This document shows positions 32,024 to 42,923 of a stretch of 64,000 nucleotides of DNA, piece after piece. The notes under the pieces were generated by a model, which made no database searches, was not told the origin of the DNA, and saw only the letters and a list, made by a program, of their open reading frames with translations. The first letter of the stretch is position 1; the number at the start of each line of letters is the position of its first letter. The stretch is taken from positions 25,671,059-25,735,058 of the forward strand of contig CM072525.1 in the NCBI GenBank assembly GCA_036898135.1, in the 5' to 3' direction. The stretch is from Oncomelania hupensis (Eukaryota > Mollusca > Gastropoda > Littorinimorpha > Pomatiopsidae). A program made the translations under genes and the position numbers.

Positions 32024-35000
32024 TTAGTGGGCGGCGGCAGGAATGAAGGCTGGGGCGTCGGCCCTCAGGGGCGACTCGCTGGAGTCGGTTGCGGGGTGAC
32101 GGCTGAGGAAGTCTGCGCCGTGGTTGTCTTTCCCTGGGATGTGCTCCAGCTGGAAGGAGTATGCTTGGAGCAGCAGAGCCCACCTCATCAGCCGGGCGTT
32201 GAGCGATTTTGAGGTCGCCAGGAAGGAAAGCGGCTGATGATCCACTTGGACGGTAAAGTGCGAGCCGTAGAGATACAGTTGGAACTTCTGGACTGCCCAG
32301 ACGAGGGCGAGACACTCCTTCTCCGACGTGGCGTAATTCTGTTCGGCCGGCTTAAGTTTCCGGCTGGCGTACGCGACGGGGAAGAGCGTCGGGGCGTCCG
32401 CGGAGTCCCGTTGGAGTAGAACGGCTCCGAGGCCCACGTCGCTGGCGTCTGTGCGCAGGACGAAGGGCTGTCCGTGGTTGGGGAGTCGCAGGACTGGCTG
32501 GGACGTCAGCTTGTCCTTGAGCTCCTGGAAGGCAGCTTCGCATTGCGGGGTCCAGAGGACTCGGTCTGGTGCGGTTTTCCGGGTTAGGCTGGATAGTGGC
32601 GCGGCGATCCCGTTGTAACCGGGTACAAACTTCTGATAGAAGCCACTCAGTCCCAGGAAGGACTGAACATCTTTCTTGGTCTTGGGGCGTGGCGCGTCTC
32701 GAAGGCGCTGGACGGTCTTTTCTAGAGGCCGGAGCTGTCCATGGCTGATGGTGTGGCCAAGGAATTCCAGCTCTTGGTAGCCGAACTGGCATTTGGTCGG
32801 CCGGGCAGTGAGGCCAGCTTCTTTGAGGCGGCGCAAGAGTTGGCGCACCACTCGCAGGTGCTCCTCCCATGTCTCCGTTGCGACGAGTATGTCGTCCATG
32901 CAAGAGTGTACGAACGGACAGTGGAGGGGGTCCAACAGCTTCCGCATCATCGTGCTGAAAATACTTGGGGCATTGTGTAGACCAAACGGCAGAACGTTAA
33001 ACTCATAGTGGCCGTCCATCGTGCTGAAGGCCAGGTACTGGCGGGATGAAGGGTGCACGGGAATCTGGTAAAAGCCTTTGCTCAGATCCACTCGGGAGAA
33101 GTATCGGGCGGATTGTAGCTTTGCAAACAAGTCTGTTGGGTCGGATAGGGGTCCGGGCACGAACTGGGTTACAAGGTTCAACTGCCGGAAGTCGATACAG
33201 AGGCGATGTTCTCCGCTGGGCTTCCGTGATAGAACTATTCCTGCGCTGTAGGGGGAACGGGAGGGAGCGATGACTCCGGCTTGTAGCAGAGCCTCTACTT
33301 CCGTTCTTACTACTTGCTGCTGGGAAAGTGGGACGGGGTACGGTTTCTGGCGGACGGGAGTGGGGTCCGTCAGGGTTAGTCGAACTTCTTCTAGGTCCGT
33401 CCTCCCAGGAATGTCGGTGAGGACTTCCCTGTATTCTGCTACGATGGCGCGTAGTTGGCGTTGCTGGCCGGCGGGGAGTGAGGGGTCCAGAGAGACGTCC
33501 CGGAAGGATTCCTTCCCTTTTAGTGGAAATTCGGCGACGCCGGTCTCTGTGCCATCCACTTCGACGGCCAGCGCGACCGTGAGTAGCGAGTGGGAGTCTG
33601 GGGCGGGTGCAGGTTGCTCCAGGTACCGCTTGAGCAGATTGATGTGGTGGGTCCTGGGCCTTCCGCCTACCTCGATGCGATAAGTGGTACGGGAGAGCTT
33701 CTCAAGCACCGGGTAGGGTCCCTGCCAAGCTATGTCTAGCTTGTTTGTGCCGCTGGGGAGAAGCAGTAGGACTTGGTCTCCTACCTGTAGTTCTCGGTCC
33801 CGGGCGCGGCGGTTGTGATAGCGGGCTTGTCTTTCTCTCGCCTTCTTCAGGTTGGCGGAGGCGGCTTCCCATGTGGCCTTGAGGGTTTCTTGGAGTTTCG
33901 TGACGTATTTCGTGGCGTCGACCGGCGCCTCGTCCAGTTTGGCGTCGGTCCAGCTACGTCGCAAGGCGGCTAGAGGTCCGGAAAGGGGTCTTCCAAAAAG
34001 CAGCGTGGAAGGCGTGTATCCGGTGGAGGTGTGCGGGGTCTCTCGATACGCGAAGAGCGCTGACGCGACGTATGTGTCCCACGCTTCCGGCTGTTCGTCG
34101 GCGATCTTGCGGATAATCGAGATAAGGGTCCCGTTTAGGCGCTCGACCTGTCCGTTGCTAGCGGGGTGGTAGGGTGGAGTCCGGATGTGGCGAATGCGGA
34201 GTAGTTGAAAAACTTCTTGCATGAGTTTCCCGGTGAACTGGGACCCGTTGTCGGTCAAGATGTTGTCCGGGAATCCGACTCGTGTGAATATGGTGACGAG
34301 CGCGTCGGCGACTCGGGCGGCGTCGATCTTCGGTAGAGGAACGGCCTCACACCACATCGAGCAAGCGTCGACAAGGGTTAGTAGGTACTGGTTCCGCTTC
34401 TTGGTCCGCGGGAGGGGTCCTACGATGTCGACTGCCACTCGTTGGAAGGGTGTTCCGACAACGACGGTGGGGCTGATAGTGACCGGGACGGTGTGATGGC
34501 GGGGCGAGTATCGTTGGCACTGGCTACAGGACTTGACGTAGCGCTTCACGTCTTCGGTCATCCCGGGCCAGTGGTACTGAGCGCTGATGCGTAGAGTGGT
34601 CGCTCCTATGCCCATATGTCCGCTTAGGGGCATGCTATGGCCAAGTTCCAGGACTTGGGGGCGAAGTGTCGCGGGCACGACGAGTTGAGAATGGTCGTCC
34701 TTCTGACGGAAGAGGAGTCCGTCTTCGACGAAAAAGTCCCCGGACTTGGGTGGAGTGCGTGCGGCGGGAAGTTTTCCGTAGCACTTGCGGAGGGTGACGT
34801 CGTTTTCTTGGGCCTTCCGGATCTGTTCCGGCATCTGGTTGGGTATCGGGGGTGGTGTCGCGGCTGTTTTCGCCTGGGCGCGCGTCTGGACGGCGGCCAT
34901 CGACTCCACAGGCTGGGGCGGCATCCCCAAGAACACGTATCGGCATCCTAAAATCAGGTCGTACAGGGGCTGGTCCATCACGGCAGCTTGGATGGTCCCC

Positions 35001-36685
35001 GTTACGTATCGGCTGGTGACTTGGATCCGGGCTATCGGGAGCGTGGTGCTGGGTTGTGACGCGTCGGCCAACTTCAGGGTGATAGTCTCGCCGGTCAGGT
35101 CTTGGTCCCTGATGAGCGAGCGGCGGACGACGGCGTCGAAGGTGAGTCCAGTGTCGTATAGACAGTGGGCTGGGCGATTGTTGACAGTCACTTGCTCGGT
35201 GACGGCCGGTCGATCGGCGGGAGTGACGACGGGGGTTACCGGTTTCCCGTCGGGGGTAACTTGGCGTAGGGCTAGTACGGTACCTTGTTTGCGACGCTGG
35301 TCGCTAATGCGTCGAAAACATTTCTCCCGGGTATGTCCTCGGCGCTGGCAGTAGCCGCAGTAGAGCTCGGTGCTCCGCTTCCCTGGCTCTGCTCCGGGGT
35401 TCGGGCGTCCTTTGGGCGGCTGTGGACGGTGGTTCGCTGGCGGGACGGGCCGGCGAGGCTGGTGGCGGGTATCTGGCGACGAGGGTGCGGGGGGATCACG
35501 GCGAGGCTGTCTGTCGTCGGGATGGGCGGTGAGGTATCGGTCCGCGACGATGATCAGATCTTCAAGGCGAGCGGCCCCCTGTTCGGCGGCGAAAGTCCGA
35601 AGTTCCGCTGGCATTGTCCCTCGGAGTTGCTCGGCTAGCATCAACTCTAGCAATCCGTCGTATGTCTTGGGTTCGTCAGTTTGCTCTATCCATTTGTCCC
35701 GTAGCGTAGCTAGACGGTCGGCAAACTGCGTGAACTTCTCCCCTTTCTCTCTCCGGGAGTTCCGGAAATTCTTGCGGTAGTGCTCACCTGAGAGCTCAAA
35801 ACCATGCAGTAGAGCTCTCTTGAGGGCGGGATAGTCTCCCTCCTCGGAAGTCGGTGTCTTGGCCAGAATCTCATAGGCCTTCCCCTTAAGGCCATGACTG
35901 AGCTTGCGATACCAGTACTGGGGGTCAAGACCGTTTTCTCTCGCGACTCGTTCGAATCGGCCGAGATAGACTTCAATCGATTCGTCTCGTTCGACGAATG
36001 GGTCCAGGGGAAAGTTCATCCCCGGAATCGGCGGGGGGGGTGCGGGTATTCCGGTGCTGGTGGCGAAGCTGGGGGCGATGAGCGAGTAGTCTTCGCTAGC
36101 GGGCGATGCGATACCCAAATCGCGGCGGTCGCGCTCAAGCTGGAGGAGTGCTTGGCGCCGTTCGAGCTCCTTATCCTTCCTTTTCTCTTCCAGTGCCGCT
36201 ATCCTCTCGTCCTCCTCCTTCCTCCTTGCGGCGGCTCTCTCCTCCTCTGCTATCCTCTCTTTCGCCTCCTCTCTTCTCCGCTCGGCGGCTCTCTCCTCCT
36301 CTGCAAGCTTCTCCTTCGCCTCCTCTCTTCTCCGCTCGGCGGCTTTCTCCTCCTCTGCAAGCTTCCGGGCGGCGGCCCGTTCCTCCGCGGCGATGCGCTC
36401 TTTCTCCTCCTCTCTCTTCCGGGCGGCGGCCCGTTCTTCCGCGGCGATGCGCTCTTTCTCCTCCTCTTTCTTCCGGGCGGCGGCCCGTTCTTCCGCGGCG
36501 AGGCGCTCCTTCTCCTCCTCTTTCTTCGCCTCTCGCTCTTTGGCCCTCTCCTCCCTCTTCAACTTTTCCTCTGCCACGTCAGCATCTACGTTAGCCAGGA
36601 CGTAGTCCTTGAGTTCGGTGCCGGCGAGCCCTAAGCTCTCGCCAATACTCTTGTACTTAAGCGCAAGCTCTCCCCGGTCGGCCAT
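32024..36685 (-). CDS. Gag-pol polyprotein, integrase before reverse transcriptase
   Basis: One 1,553-codon ORF. The gag has a long Glu/Arg/Ala coiled coil (~50-180) and a CCHC knuckle, CGYCQRRGHTREKC (~443). The protease has LYDTGLTF (~510), with Leu in place of the usual Ala/Ser after DTG. The integrase HHCC region has GHMGIGATTLR and CSQCQR (~685-715). Its core has VAVDIVGPL (~753), LTDNGSQF (~812) and SNGQVERLNGT. The GPY module has WQGPYPVLEK (~987). The RT follows, with LCIDFRQLNL (~1160), FNVLPFGLHNAPS and the catalytic CMDDILVA (~1265). RNase H has RTDASD (~1410), ECLALVW, VDHQPL and GADFLSRH. All catalytic acids I can check are present. Gypsy-type motifs combined with integrase before RT identify the Gmr1-like group. 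Confidence 0.96.
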   Translation of the reverse strand: MADRGELALKYKSIGESLGLAGTELKDYVLANVDADVAEEKLKREERAKEREAKKEEEKERLAAEERAAARKKEEEKERIAAEERAAARKREEEKERIAAEERAAARKLAEEEKAAERRREEAKEKLAEEERAAERRREEAKERIAEEERAAARRKEEDERIAALEEKRKDKELERRQALLQLERDRRDLGIASPASEDYSLIAPSFATSTGIPAPPPPIPGMNFPLDPFVERDESIEVYLGRFERVARENGLDPQYWYRKLSHGLKGKAYEILAKTPTSEEGDYPALKRALLHGFELSGEHYRKNFRNSRREKGEKFTQFADRLATLRDKWIEQTDEPKTYDGLLELMLAEQLRGTMPAELRTFAAEQGAARLEDLIIVADRYLTAHPDDRQPRRDPPAPSSPDTRHQPRRPVPPANHRPQPPKGRPNPGAEPGKRSTELYCGYCQRRGHTREKCFRRISDQRRKQGTVLALRQVTPDGKPVTPVVTPADRPAVTEQVTVNNRPAHCLYDTGLTFDAVVRRSLIRDQDLTGETITLKLADASQPSTTLPIARIQVTSRYVTGTIQAAVMDQPLYDLILGCRYVFLGMPPQPVESMAAVQTRAQAKTAATPPPIPNQMPEQIRKAQENDVTLRKCYGKLPAARTPPKSGDFFVEDGLLFRQKDDHSQLVVPATLRPQVLELGHSMPLSGHMGIGATTLRISAQYHWPGMTEDVKRYVKSCSQCQRYSPRHHTVPVTISPTVVVGTPFQRVAVDIVGPLPRTKKRNQYLLTLVDACSMWCEAVPLPKIDAARVADALVTIFTRVGFPDNILTDNGSQFTGKLMQEVFQLLRIRHIRTPPYHPASNGQVERLNGTLISIIRKIADEQPEAWDTYVASALFAYRETPHTSTGYTPSTLLFGRPLSGPLAALRRSWTDAKLDEAPVDATKYVTKLQETLKATWEAASANLKKARERQARYHNRRARDRELQVGDQVLLLLPSGTNKLDIAWQGPYPVLEKLSRTTYRIEVGGRPRTHHINLLKRYLEQPAPAPDSHSLLTVALAVEVDGTETGVAEFPLKGKESFRDVSLDPSLPAGQQRQLRAIVAEYREVLTDIPGRTDLEEVRLTLTDPTPVRQKPYPVPLSQQQVVRTEVEALLQAGVIAPSRSPYSAGIVLSRKPSGEHRLCIDFRQLNLVTQFVPGPLSDPTDLFAKLQSARYFSRVDLSKGFYQIPVHPSSRQYLAFSTMDGHYEFNVLPFGLHNAPSIFSTMMRKLLDPLHCPFVHSCMDDILVATETWEEHLRVVRQLLRRLKEAGLTARPTKCQFGYQELEFLGHTISHGQLRPLEKTVQRLRDAPRPKTKKDVQSFLGLSGFYQKFVPGYNGIAAPLSSLTRKTAPDRVLWTPQCEAAFQELKDKLTSQPVLRLPNHGQPFVLRTDASDVGLGAVLLQRDSADAPTLFPVAYASRKLKPAEQNYATSEKECLALVWAVQKFQLYLYGSHFTVQVDHQPLSFLATSKSLNARLMRWALLLQAYSFQLEHIPGKDNHGADFLSRHPATDSSESPLRADAPAFIPAAAH
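36150..36530 (-). repeat. In-frame repeats in gag coiled coil
   Basis: Tandem units encoding EERAAARKREEEKERIA and close variants. The + strand complement gives long artefactual Ser/Pro/Leu-rich ORFs. Confidence 0.85.
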
Positions 36686-37096
36686 GGTAAGGGAGGTAAC
36701 TTACCCTGAAAAAGGTCCTAACCGGAATGAGGGGCGCACACAAGGGGGTACACTGACGGAAAACAAGGGGGTGGGCTGGATGAGCTACAATGAACCTGCA
36801 AAGGGGCGAATACAACACAACCACAAAGACAAAATGCAATCAATCAAAAATACAAAAACGAATGCAAGAAAAAGCCTTTTGAGATACCACCACTCGGGAA
36901 AGCCAGTAAGGGACCTATGGGGCTATGCTATCTACTACTAGGCCTAGAGGGCTGGGTCCTATCTATACTGGGCTGGGGTGGAAATTACGCTAAGTCCTAA
37001 GTCTAGTCAAGTTGGGATGGGAACCTAAGTCTTTTGTCTCGTTGGGTTGGAAGGGGAAACCTAAGTCTTTAGTCTCGTCGGGGTCGCCAAAGTTAA
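36686..37096 (-). other. Leader of the intact LTR element
   Basis: About 410 bp between the primer-binding site and gag. Near the LTR it has an imperfect ~40-bp duplication (AACCTAAGTCTTT...GTCTCGT twice, 37022-37080). Confidence 0.6.
37072..37089 (-). promoter_or_regulatory. Primer-binding site
   Basis: Minus-strand TGGCGACCCCGACGAGAC, seven bases from the 5' LTR. TGG complements the CCA end of a tRNA. I cannot name the tRNA safely. Confidence 0.7.
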
Positions 37097-38709
37097 TGTC
37101 ACGAAGAGAGGGGTTGGGGGATGGGGGTTAAGCTCTTAATCTCTAGCGCGGTATTTCCTCCTTTGATAGGGCAATGGTGCGATGACATTCAAGAGATTAA
37201 TGCTGGGCCAACTTAATAAGTGATAGACAGGGTAAAGACGAGATGGAGAGTAAGGCTACACTAGTTAAGAAATTCACATTCAAAGGCCAGTCAGGGTAAT
37301 TGCAATTTCTATAACTATTTACTTTATTTAGTTTGAAATGGGGACTGTAGGTCGAATACTTCTAACGTGAGTCATAGGCAAAGCGTCTTTTAGTAAGGAG
37401 TAGTCTGGTGATATTCTGGGTAGTCAATATTTGGGTTACTAGAGCGAATGTAGACTGATCTCATCACAGGGCGAGAGTGTATCTGTATGGTTTCAGAGTC
37501 TCTCTGATAATCTGGCGAGGGGGGATTCTCGTAGGCTTAGGCACTTAGCTCTGTACTGCAGTGCGGCGTTTGGTCCAGGATACTCTGGGTGGCTTGTTAG
37601 CGTGGGCAGTAGCGTGGGTGCGAAAGATGCAGGTCAGTGGTCACGCGATGACGCATGGATCACGAGTGCTTGTCTTGTGATGGAGTACAGGCATAGAAAT
37701 CGGCTTTCGTGGCTAGCCGTCTGGAAAATGGCGAAGTCCCAAGTCTCGCTTCTCATTGACCTCCTGGGTTGTCGGGGCCTGCAGCGGGTCAGCGACTGGG
37801 AGTTGATACACTGCCGGGGTGATACGCCCGGTACAGGAACCCGTCTGCAATGTATACAGACGCTGTACCAGCGGGGGATAGGGATAGTGTGGATTCGGGG
37901 CCTGTGGCATAATAGCCCTTCTCAGAATTCAAATTGGCTTGACCGGTCATGGGTTGAGCCAGTGCATATACCAACAGTCAAACAATGCATCTAGATTTAC
38001 TGGGCCAAAGTGGAGTTTATTGGCAGCCGCTAGTATAAGATACATTCGGCGCATTAGGATGGGGTTGGCAACAGGGCAAATATTTATACATCGGGAGCAT
38101 GGGGGAAAGCAAATGGAGGGTACAGGGCAAAAGGGTTGTAGGTCTGGGCTGTACTGGGGACCTTAATCTATGTGGAGGGGACAGCATGGCATGGGGTATT
38201 TACACATGGGGCAACGGAGCATACCAGCATAAATCCAAACATGTCATGGGTCATGTACAAGGTAGAAAATATGTGCAAGGGATAAATACAAGTCATAGCA
38301 ACACATCAAGGCAAAATTATAAACATGAACATACATATTGACAGGACGCATGAACATGATGGGCGAACGACGGGTGATGGGTCTGCTATATGACAAAGAG
38401 TAAGTTCCCTCTCTTACCTTGACTTAAGACGGGTGGAAGCACAAGGGTACTGTCGAAACTCAGAGGTCACTCGGTGATGGAGACGTGTTTTCGGACAGGT
38501 TGTGACTTCGAGGCAGGAATGCTTGGGTCTGACACTATGTTAGGTTTTGTGCCAGGCTTTTAAGGCGAGGCCCCGGGGGGCGGGGCTTAAGCGACTGGGC
38601 GAGCGGGCCTGCTGGAGATGGCTGGTTAAGTGAAGGGTGTCGCTGGCTGTGTGTGTGAGGAATGACTGTTTAGCAGCTTAGCTCAGAGGGTGATTGCCCG
38701 CCTTGTCAC

Positions 38710-38710
<1 letters not shown>
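37097..38710 (-). repeat. 5' LTR of the intact LTR element
   Basis: 1,614 bp, matches 30217-31830 with one difference seen. By position it holds the promoter for the gag-pol ORF. Confidence 0.95.
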
Positions 38711-38763
<53 letters not shown>

Positions 38764-38793
38764 AATCTCTTCAATCATCATAATCACCTCTTC

Positions 38794-38825
<32 letters not shown>

Positions 38826-38826
38826 G
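38711..38826. repeat. (ATC)n microsatellite
   Basis: Continuation of the array interrupted by the LTR element. Confidence 0.9.
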
Positions 38827-39079
38827 AAAACCACGTTATTGTCCTTTTTCAAGGGTATTCTAGTATTAATTTTTCCCAATCATTTAATTGCTGTTATTTC
38901 TAAGATATTTGTGCCTTGTCAACTTCCTTTCTGTTCTGCAGTCTCACTAATTTATCTCGGACTCTGTTGTCTGTCCTAACTCAATATGCATGTATTGCGT
39001 TTATATGCTCCTTGTATTTTTAGTTACGATGGATTTGATGTACAGGAATTTTGCCTTTGTTGTAATGAAGGGGTTTATA

Positions 39080-39352
39080 AACCATCCTATCCTATCCTAT
39101 CCTGTCCCGTAACCCGGAGGTCGTAGGGGCACCACAGATGATCGTTTAACCAGCATACTCCATCTTTCTCTGTCCTCAGCAGCCCTGATGGCTTCGCTCA
39201 GTGTCAAACCAGTCCATTCTCGAATGTTGTCCTCCCACCTCTTTTTCGGTCTCCCTCTTCTTCTACCTCCTTGCACTGTGCCTTGCAGAATAGTTTTTGC
39301 AAGGCCTGATGATCTGGTGACGTGGCCATACCATCAGTGTTCAAAAATTCCT
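39080..39352 (-). mobile_element. 3' end fragment of an RTE-like LINE
   Basis: A (CCTAT)n tail (39083-39103), then on the minus strand the end of the RT protein (EWTGLTLSEAI-like, GRRRGR, LAKTILQ-like). It matches the end of the copy at 43800-43995. Only about 270 bp are kept. Confidence 0.78.
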
Positions 39353-39363
39353 ATTATAAAATT

Positions 39364-39381
39364 ATCTCTCTCTCTCGGTCG

Positions 39382-39421
<40 letters not shown>

Positions 39422-39438
39422 GTCTCTGTCTCTCTCTG

Positions 39439-39471
<33 letters not shown>

Positions 39472-39500
39472 GTCTGTCTCTCTCCCTCTCTCTCTCTCGC
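39364..39500. repeat. (TCTG)n and (TC)n microsatellite
   Basis: Low-complexity pyrimidine tract. A further (TC)n lies at 39990-40070. Ser/Leu/Cys-rich ORFs here are artefacts. Confidence 0.9.
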
Positions 39501-39813
39501 GTGGTAGTGTTGCGGTCCTAATGTCGTATTTAATACTGTTTCGAATTAACTATTTGACTGTTTGAATAATGGTTTTTGGAGTGTATTGTTTTTAGTTTGA
39601 ATTTCTGAGAAACGCTCTGTTGGTAGTGTGCTGTGGCTTTTTTACATGTTGGTTGTTTACTTTAGCTTACGAGATATTCCATAGGTTACCTCATTCCCAA
39701 TTTTCATCCCTTTGCTTGATGAAATCACTATACTGTTTGAGGTTTTTTACGTTCTGTTTATTAGGTGTATTACTTAATACGAGTTTAGTGTTTTATTCCA
39801 TCTCTATTAACAG

Positions 39814-39964
39814 CCAGGGTGCGTCTTGTGTCCAAATCACCTCAACTGCAGAATGAAGGACGTTTGGAAATTTACGACAGAGAGGGCCGATGGTACCCGC
39901 TGCGTTTGGATATTTATTACACCTACGTGTCTAAGATAGTTTGCCAACAACTGGGATTCCTTTC
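39814..39964 (+). CDS. SRCR domain 6, first exon (cysteine-poor type c)
   Basis: The acceptor is TATTAACAG ending at 39813 and the donor is TTTC|GTAAGT. Phase 1 to 2. It encodes ARVRLVSK, EGRLEIYDREGRW and KIVCQQLGFLS. The C2 site is lost (WYPLRLDIYY), as in domain 3. C3 is kept. 151 nt. Confidence 0.88.
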
Positions 39965-40546
39965 GTAAGTGTTATTGTACAGCTGCATATAATCTCTCTC
40001 TCCCTCTGTCTTTATCTGTCTCTGTTTCTCTCTGTCTCTCTCTCATTCTCTCTCTGTGTCTCCCTCTCTCCAAAATGTTTAGGCTACTTTCTTACAATAC
40101 AAAATACGTTTATTTATTTTCAAGTTCGATACATAATATTCCGTTCTGCCTTTCTGGAGATATATCATAAAATAAATACGTGTTTAGAAAAGAATTTACT
40201 CTCAGCGAAATTAACGTTTGATGGAAAGCAAATACGCCACTAATATTAGTAATGTTCTTAAGAAATTTGAACAACCTCTAGTAAATGATTCTTGAGACAT
40301 GACGTGTAACGGACCGAACGACAGACCGACCGACATTTGGTTTGTTTTGATTCCCGACTGCATCACATTTTTTACAGATAAGTATGAGAAAAACAAAACC
40401 ATTGTCCTCCATGGCGGCAATCTGCTGCTGCTTTTAAAGACAGTGGGGTCAAATCTTGGGTATTGTTTTTCCGCCCCACAATTAACCTAGAATCTTCACT
40501 TCGATTGTGTGTTTTATTTTCATTTTATTTGATTTTGTTGTCACAG

Positions 40547-40731
40547 TACAGGGTCTCTCATTTACAAGAGTTCCACGTACGGCAGAGGAGTGGGGCAAGA
40601 ATACCCATACAAACTAAACAGTAACTGCTACAATAACACTAAGGCTGTTGACATCAGAGACTGCCAGTTATGCTCGAACTGCTATTATTCTCCATCAGAA
40701 GACTCGGGCGTTGGCATCAGCTGTGATACAG
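40547..40731 (+). CDS. SRCR domain 6, second exon
   Basis: The acceptor is TGTCACAG ending at 40546 and the donor is ACAG|GTTAAT. Phase 2 to 1. It encodes a Tyr/Asn-rich loop (EYPYKLNSNC), then DIRDCQLCSNCYY and VGISCDT. It has C5, C6 and C8 plus two closely spaced cysteines (CQLCSNC), so the cysteine pattern is rearranged compared with ordinary SRCR domains. Confidence 0.86.
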
Positions 40732-40884
40732 GTTAATATAATTGTTTTGAATAACTGTGTTACTTTTTGAATTACACGTCTGCAGCAGTGCGAGTCTATG
40801 TACTGACAAAATGTGTTTTTCCTCCAGATTTTGTTTTGTTTTGGCAAGTCTGTGGGGGGAGATGAGTCCTAAATGATCCAAATA

Positions 40885-41425
40885 AGTTAAAATTTTTGAC
40901 TCGCAAGCATAGCAATGTAAGTCTATGTACTCACGCCATTTTTTTATATTCACGAGATGAGTACCATCACAACCAAACTTGGTAAGTGGTGTATAGCCAC
41001 GAGACCAAATGAATGATCAGTGAATTAATTACTTAACTTCAAGGTCAAGGTCACTGGAGCTGTCCAAAGTCGGTTAGTATAGATACTTTGAAGTGACCTT
41101 AACCCTAAACTATTAGGGATATAATGTCCAAACTTGTTGTATGTATAGGTGATAGATTGATATTTCATATCTAATCAATTTTTGCATTGATCTTGAAGGT
41201 CAAGGTCATTTTGGGCTTGCAAAACCATTTTTAGAAAAAGGTCATTGTACAGTAAAATGGATGTATATTTAACCTATAGTATGCAAAACAGCGGGCTTTT
41301 CATCATCCATGAGAATAAGAGGTTAGGTGAAGGTCAAGGTCATCCCAAGTTCAATGTCACTGAAGGTAAAGGCTATCTCAAGGTCACTGTTTTTGGCATA
41401 ATAAACTTTTGATGCAGTTTATTTA
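40885..41425 (+). repeat. Dispersed AGGTCA repeat, left part (split by an RTE LINE)
   Basis: Head at about 40890 (GACTCGCAAGCATAGCAATG), then AAGGTCAAGGTCACTGG (41041) and GAAGGTCAAGGTCATC blocks to the GCAGTTTATTT break at 41425. Continues at 44005. Confidence 0.85.
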
Positions 41426-41878
41426 TTGGATAGATGGACAGAGTACTGCTCTGACCTTTACAACAACACACCAAACGGAGACCCATCAGTCCTATCATGT
41501 CCCCAGAACAGAGAAGAGGAAGAAATCCTACCAATTCTCCGAGAAGAAGTTGAGACAGCAGAGCAATCACAGAAGAAGGGGAAGTCATCTCGAGCAGACA
41601 ACATACCCGCAGAATTGCTTCAAGCAGGAGGAGAATCAAATGATTGACGTCCTCACCATTATCTGTAACAAGATCTGGCAGAGTGGGGAGTGGCCTACAC
41701 CATGGACCCAGTCGCTTTTCATCACTCTTTCCAAAAAGGATAACCTTCAGGAATGTGAAAATTACCGTACCATCAGCCTCATCAGCCATCTTAGCAAGGT
41801 CCACCTGAAAATAATACTCAACAGGTTGAAACCCCGAGCTGAATAAATCATAGCTGAAGAACAAGCAGGATTCAGGGC

Positions 41879-42124
<246 letters not shown>

Positions 42125-42700
42125 CCCCGTTGGGGTGCCGGGGGTTTCAGTATAAATAGTATCCCCACTTTCTGGAAATTTAGTGCTTTAAATTCCCACT
42201 GTCGCTGTCTTTCTCATTTGCTCTTTCTCATTCCTGCTCTGTTCTATCAATCTGCTATACTATCTTCTTCTTCGCTAGACCAGTCCCCTACCTTTTTTCT
42301 TGAAAACTCTTCCGGGACAAGACTCCTTATTTGTGTATGAGGTCTGTTGGATGAGCTTGGGAATATTGGACGCTTTCTGCCAGGTGGTCACTAGGGCTTC
42401 CTATGATGTTATTATTTAGCAATGTAGGCATTTTATATGTATGTGTTTTGTTGATAATTTATAATGCTGTTTGTATTCTATTTTGTTTTTGTAAACGGGG
42501 GTTCGATAAATTAGAGTACAGCCTCAGCGTCCCCTGCGTGGGATGTCTTTATTGTAAAGTGACTGGCTGGTGGAGAGCTTTCAGTTTTACCACTAGGGTT
42601 GTTTCAGCAGATCTTTGATGCGGATCAGGGGTTGTCCTGTCCTGATTTGGATCGGAAGAGTCCGCTGGACCTAAAGCAATAATCATGTAATGTAATGTAA
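42125..42700 (+). mobile_element. LINE-tail/SINE-like element between ATCT arrays
   Basis: Non-coding. From about 42333 (TTTGTGTATGAGGTCTGTTGG) to 42690 it matches 58910-59300. It ends with a GTCCGCTGGACC motif that is also the 3' end of the Nimbus-like LINE (52500-52545). The upstream part (42125-42330) is not recognised. Confidence 0.65.

Positions 42701-42923
<223 letters not shown>

Larger units (their letters stand above)
30217..38710 (-). mobile_element. Intact Ty3/gypsy LTR retrotransposon with Gmr1-like order
   Basis: 8,494 bp with two 1,614-bp LTRs (30217-31830 and 37097-38710) that start TGTCAC and end GTCACA. I found one difference between them (position 30420 A, 37300 T). The internal region has a primer-binding site, a single 1,553-codon gag-pol ORF and a G-rich polypurine tract. 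The domain order is gag - protease - integrase - RT - RNase H. The nearly identical LTRs and open frame mean a very recent insertion. It lies antisense to the host gene, in the intron between SRCR domains 5 and 6. Confidence 0.96.

Noticed and set aside
31803..32315. 170-codon minus-strand ORF overlapping the end of gag-pol
   Set aside because: It is a frame shadow of RNase H coding sequence with high GC and biased residues; no domain recognised.
35894..36634. + strand 246- and 162-codon Leu/Ser/Pro-rich ORFs
   Set aside because: Complement of the gag coiled-coil repeats in the real minus-strand ORF.
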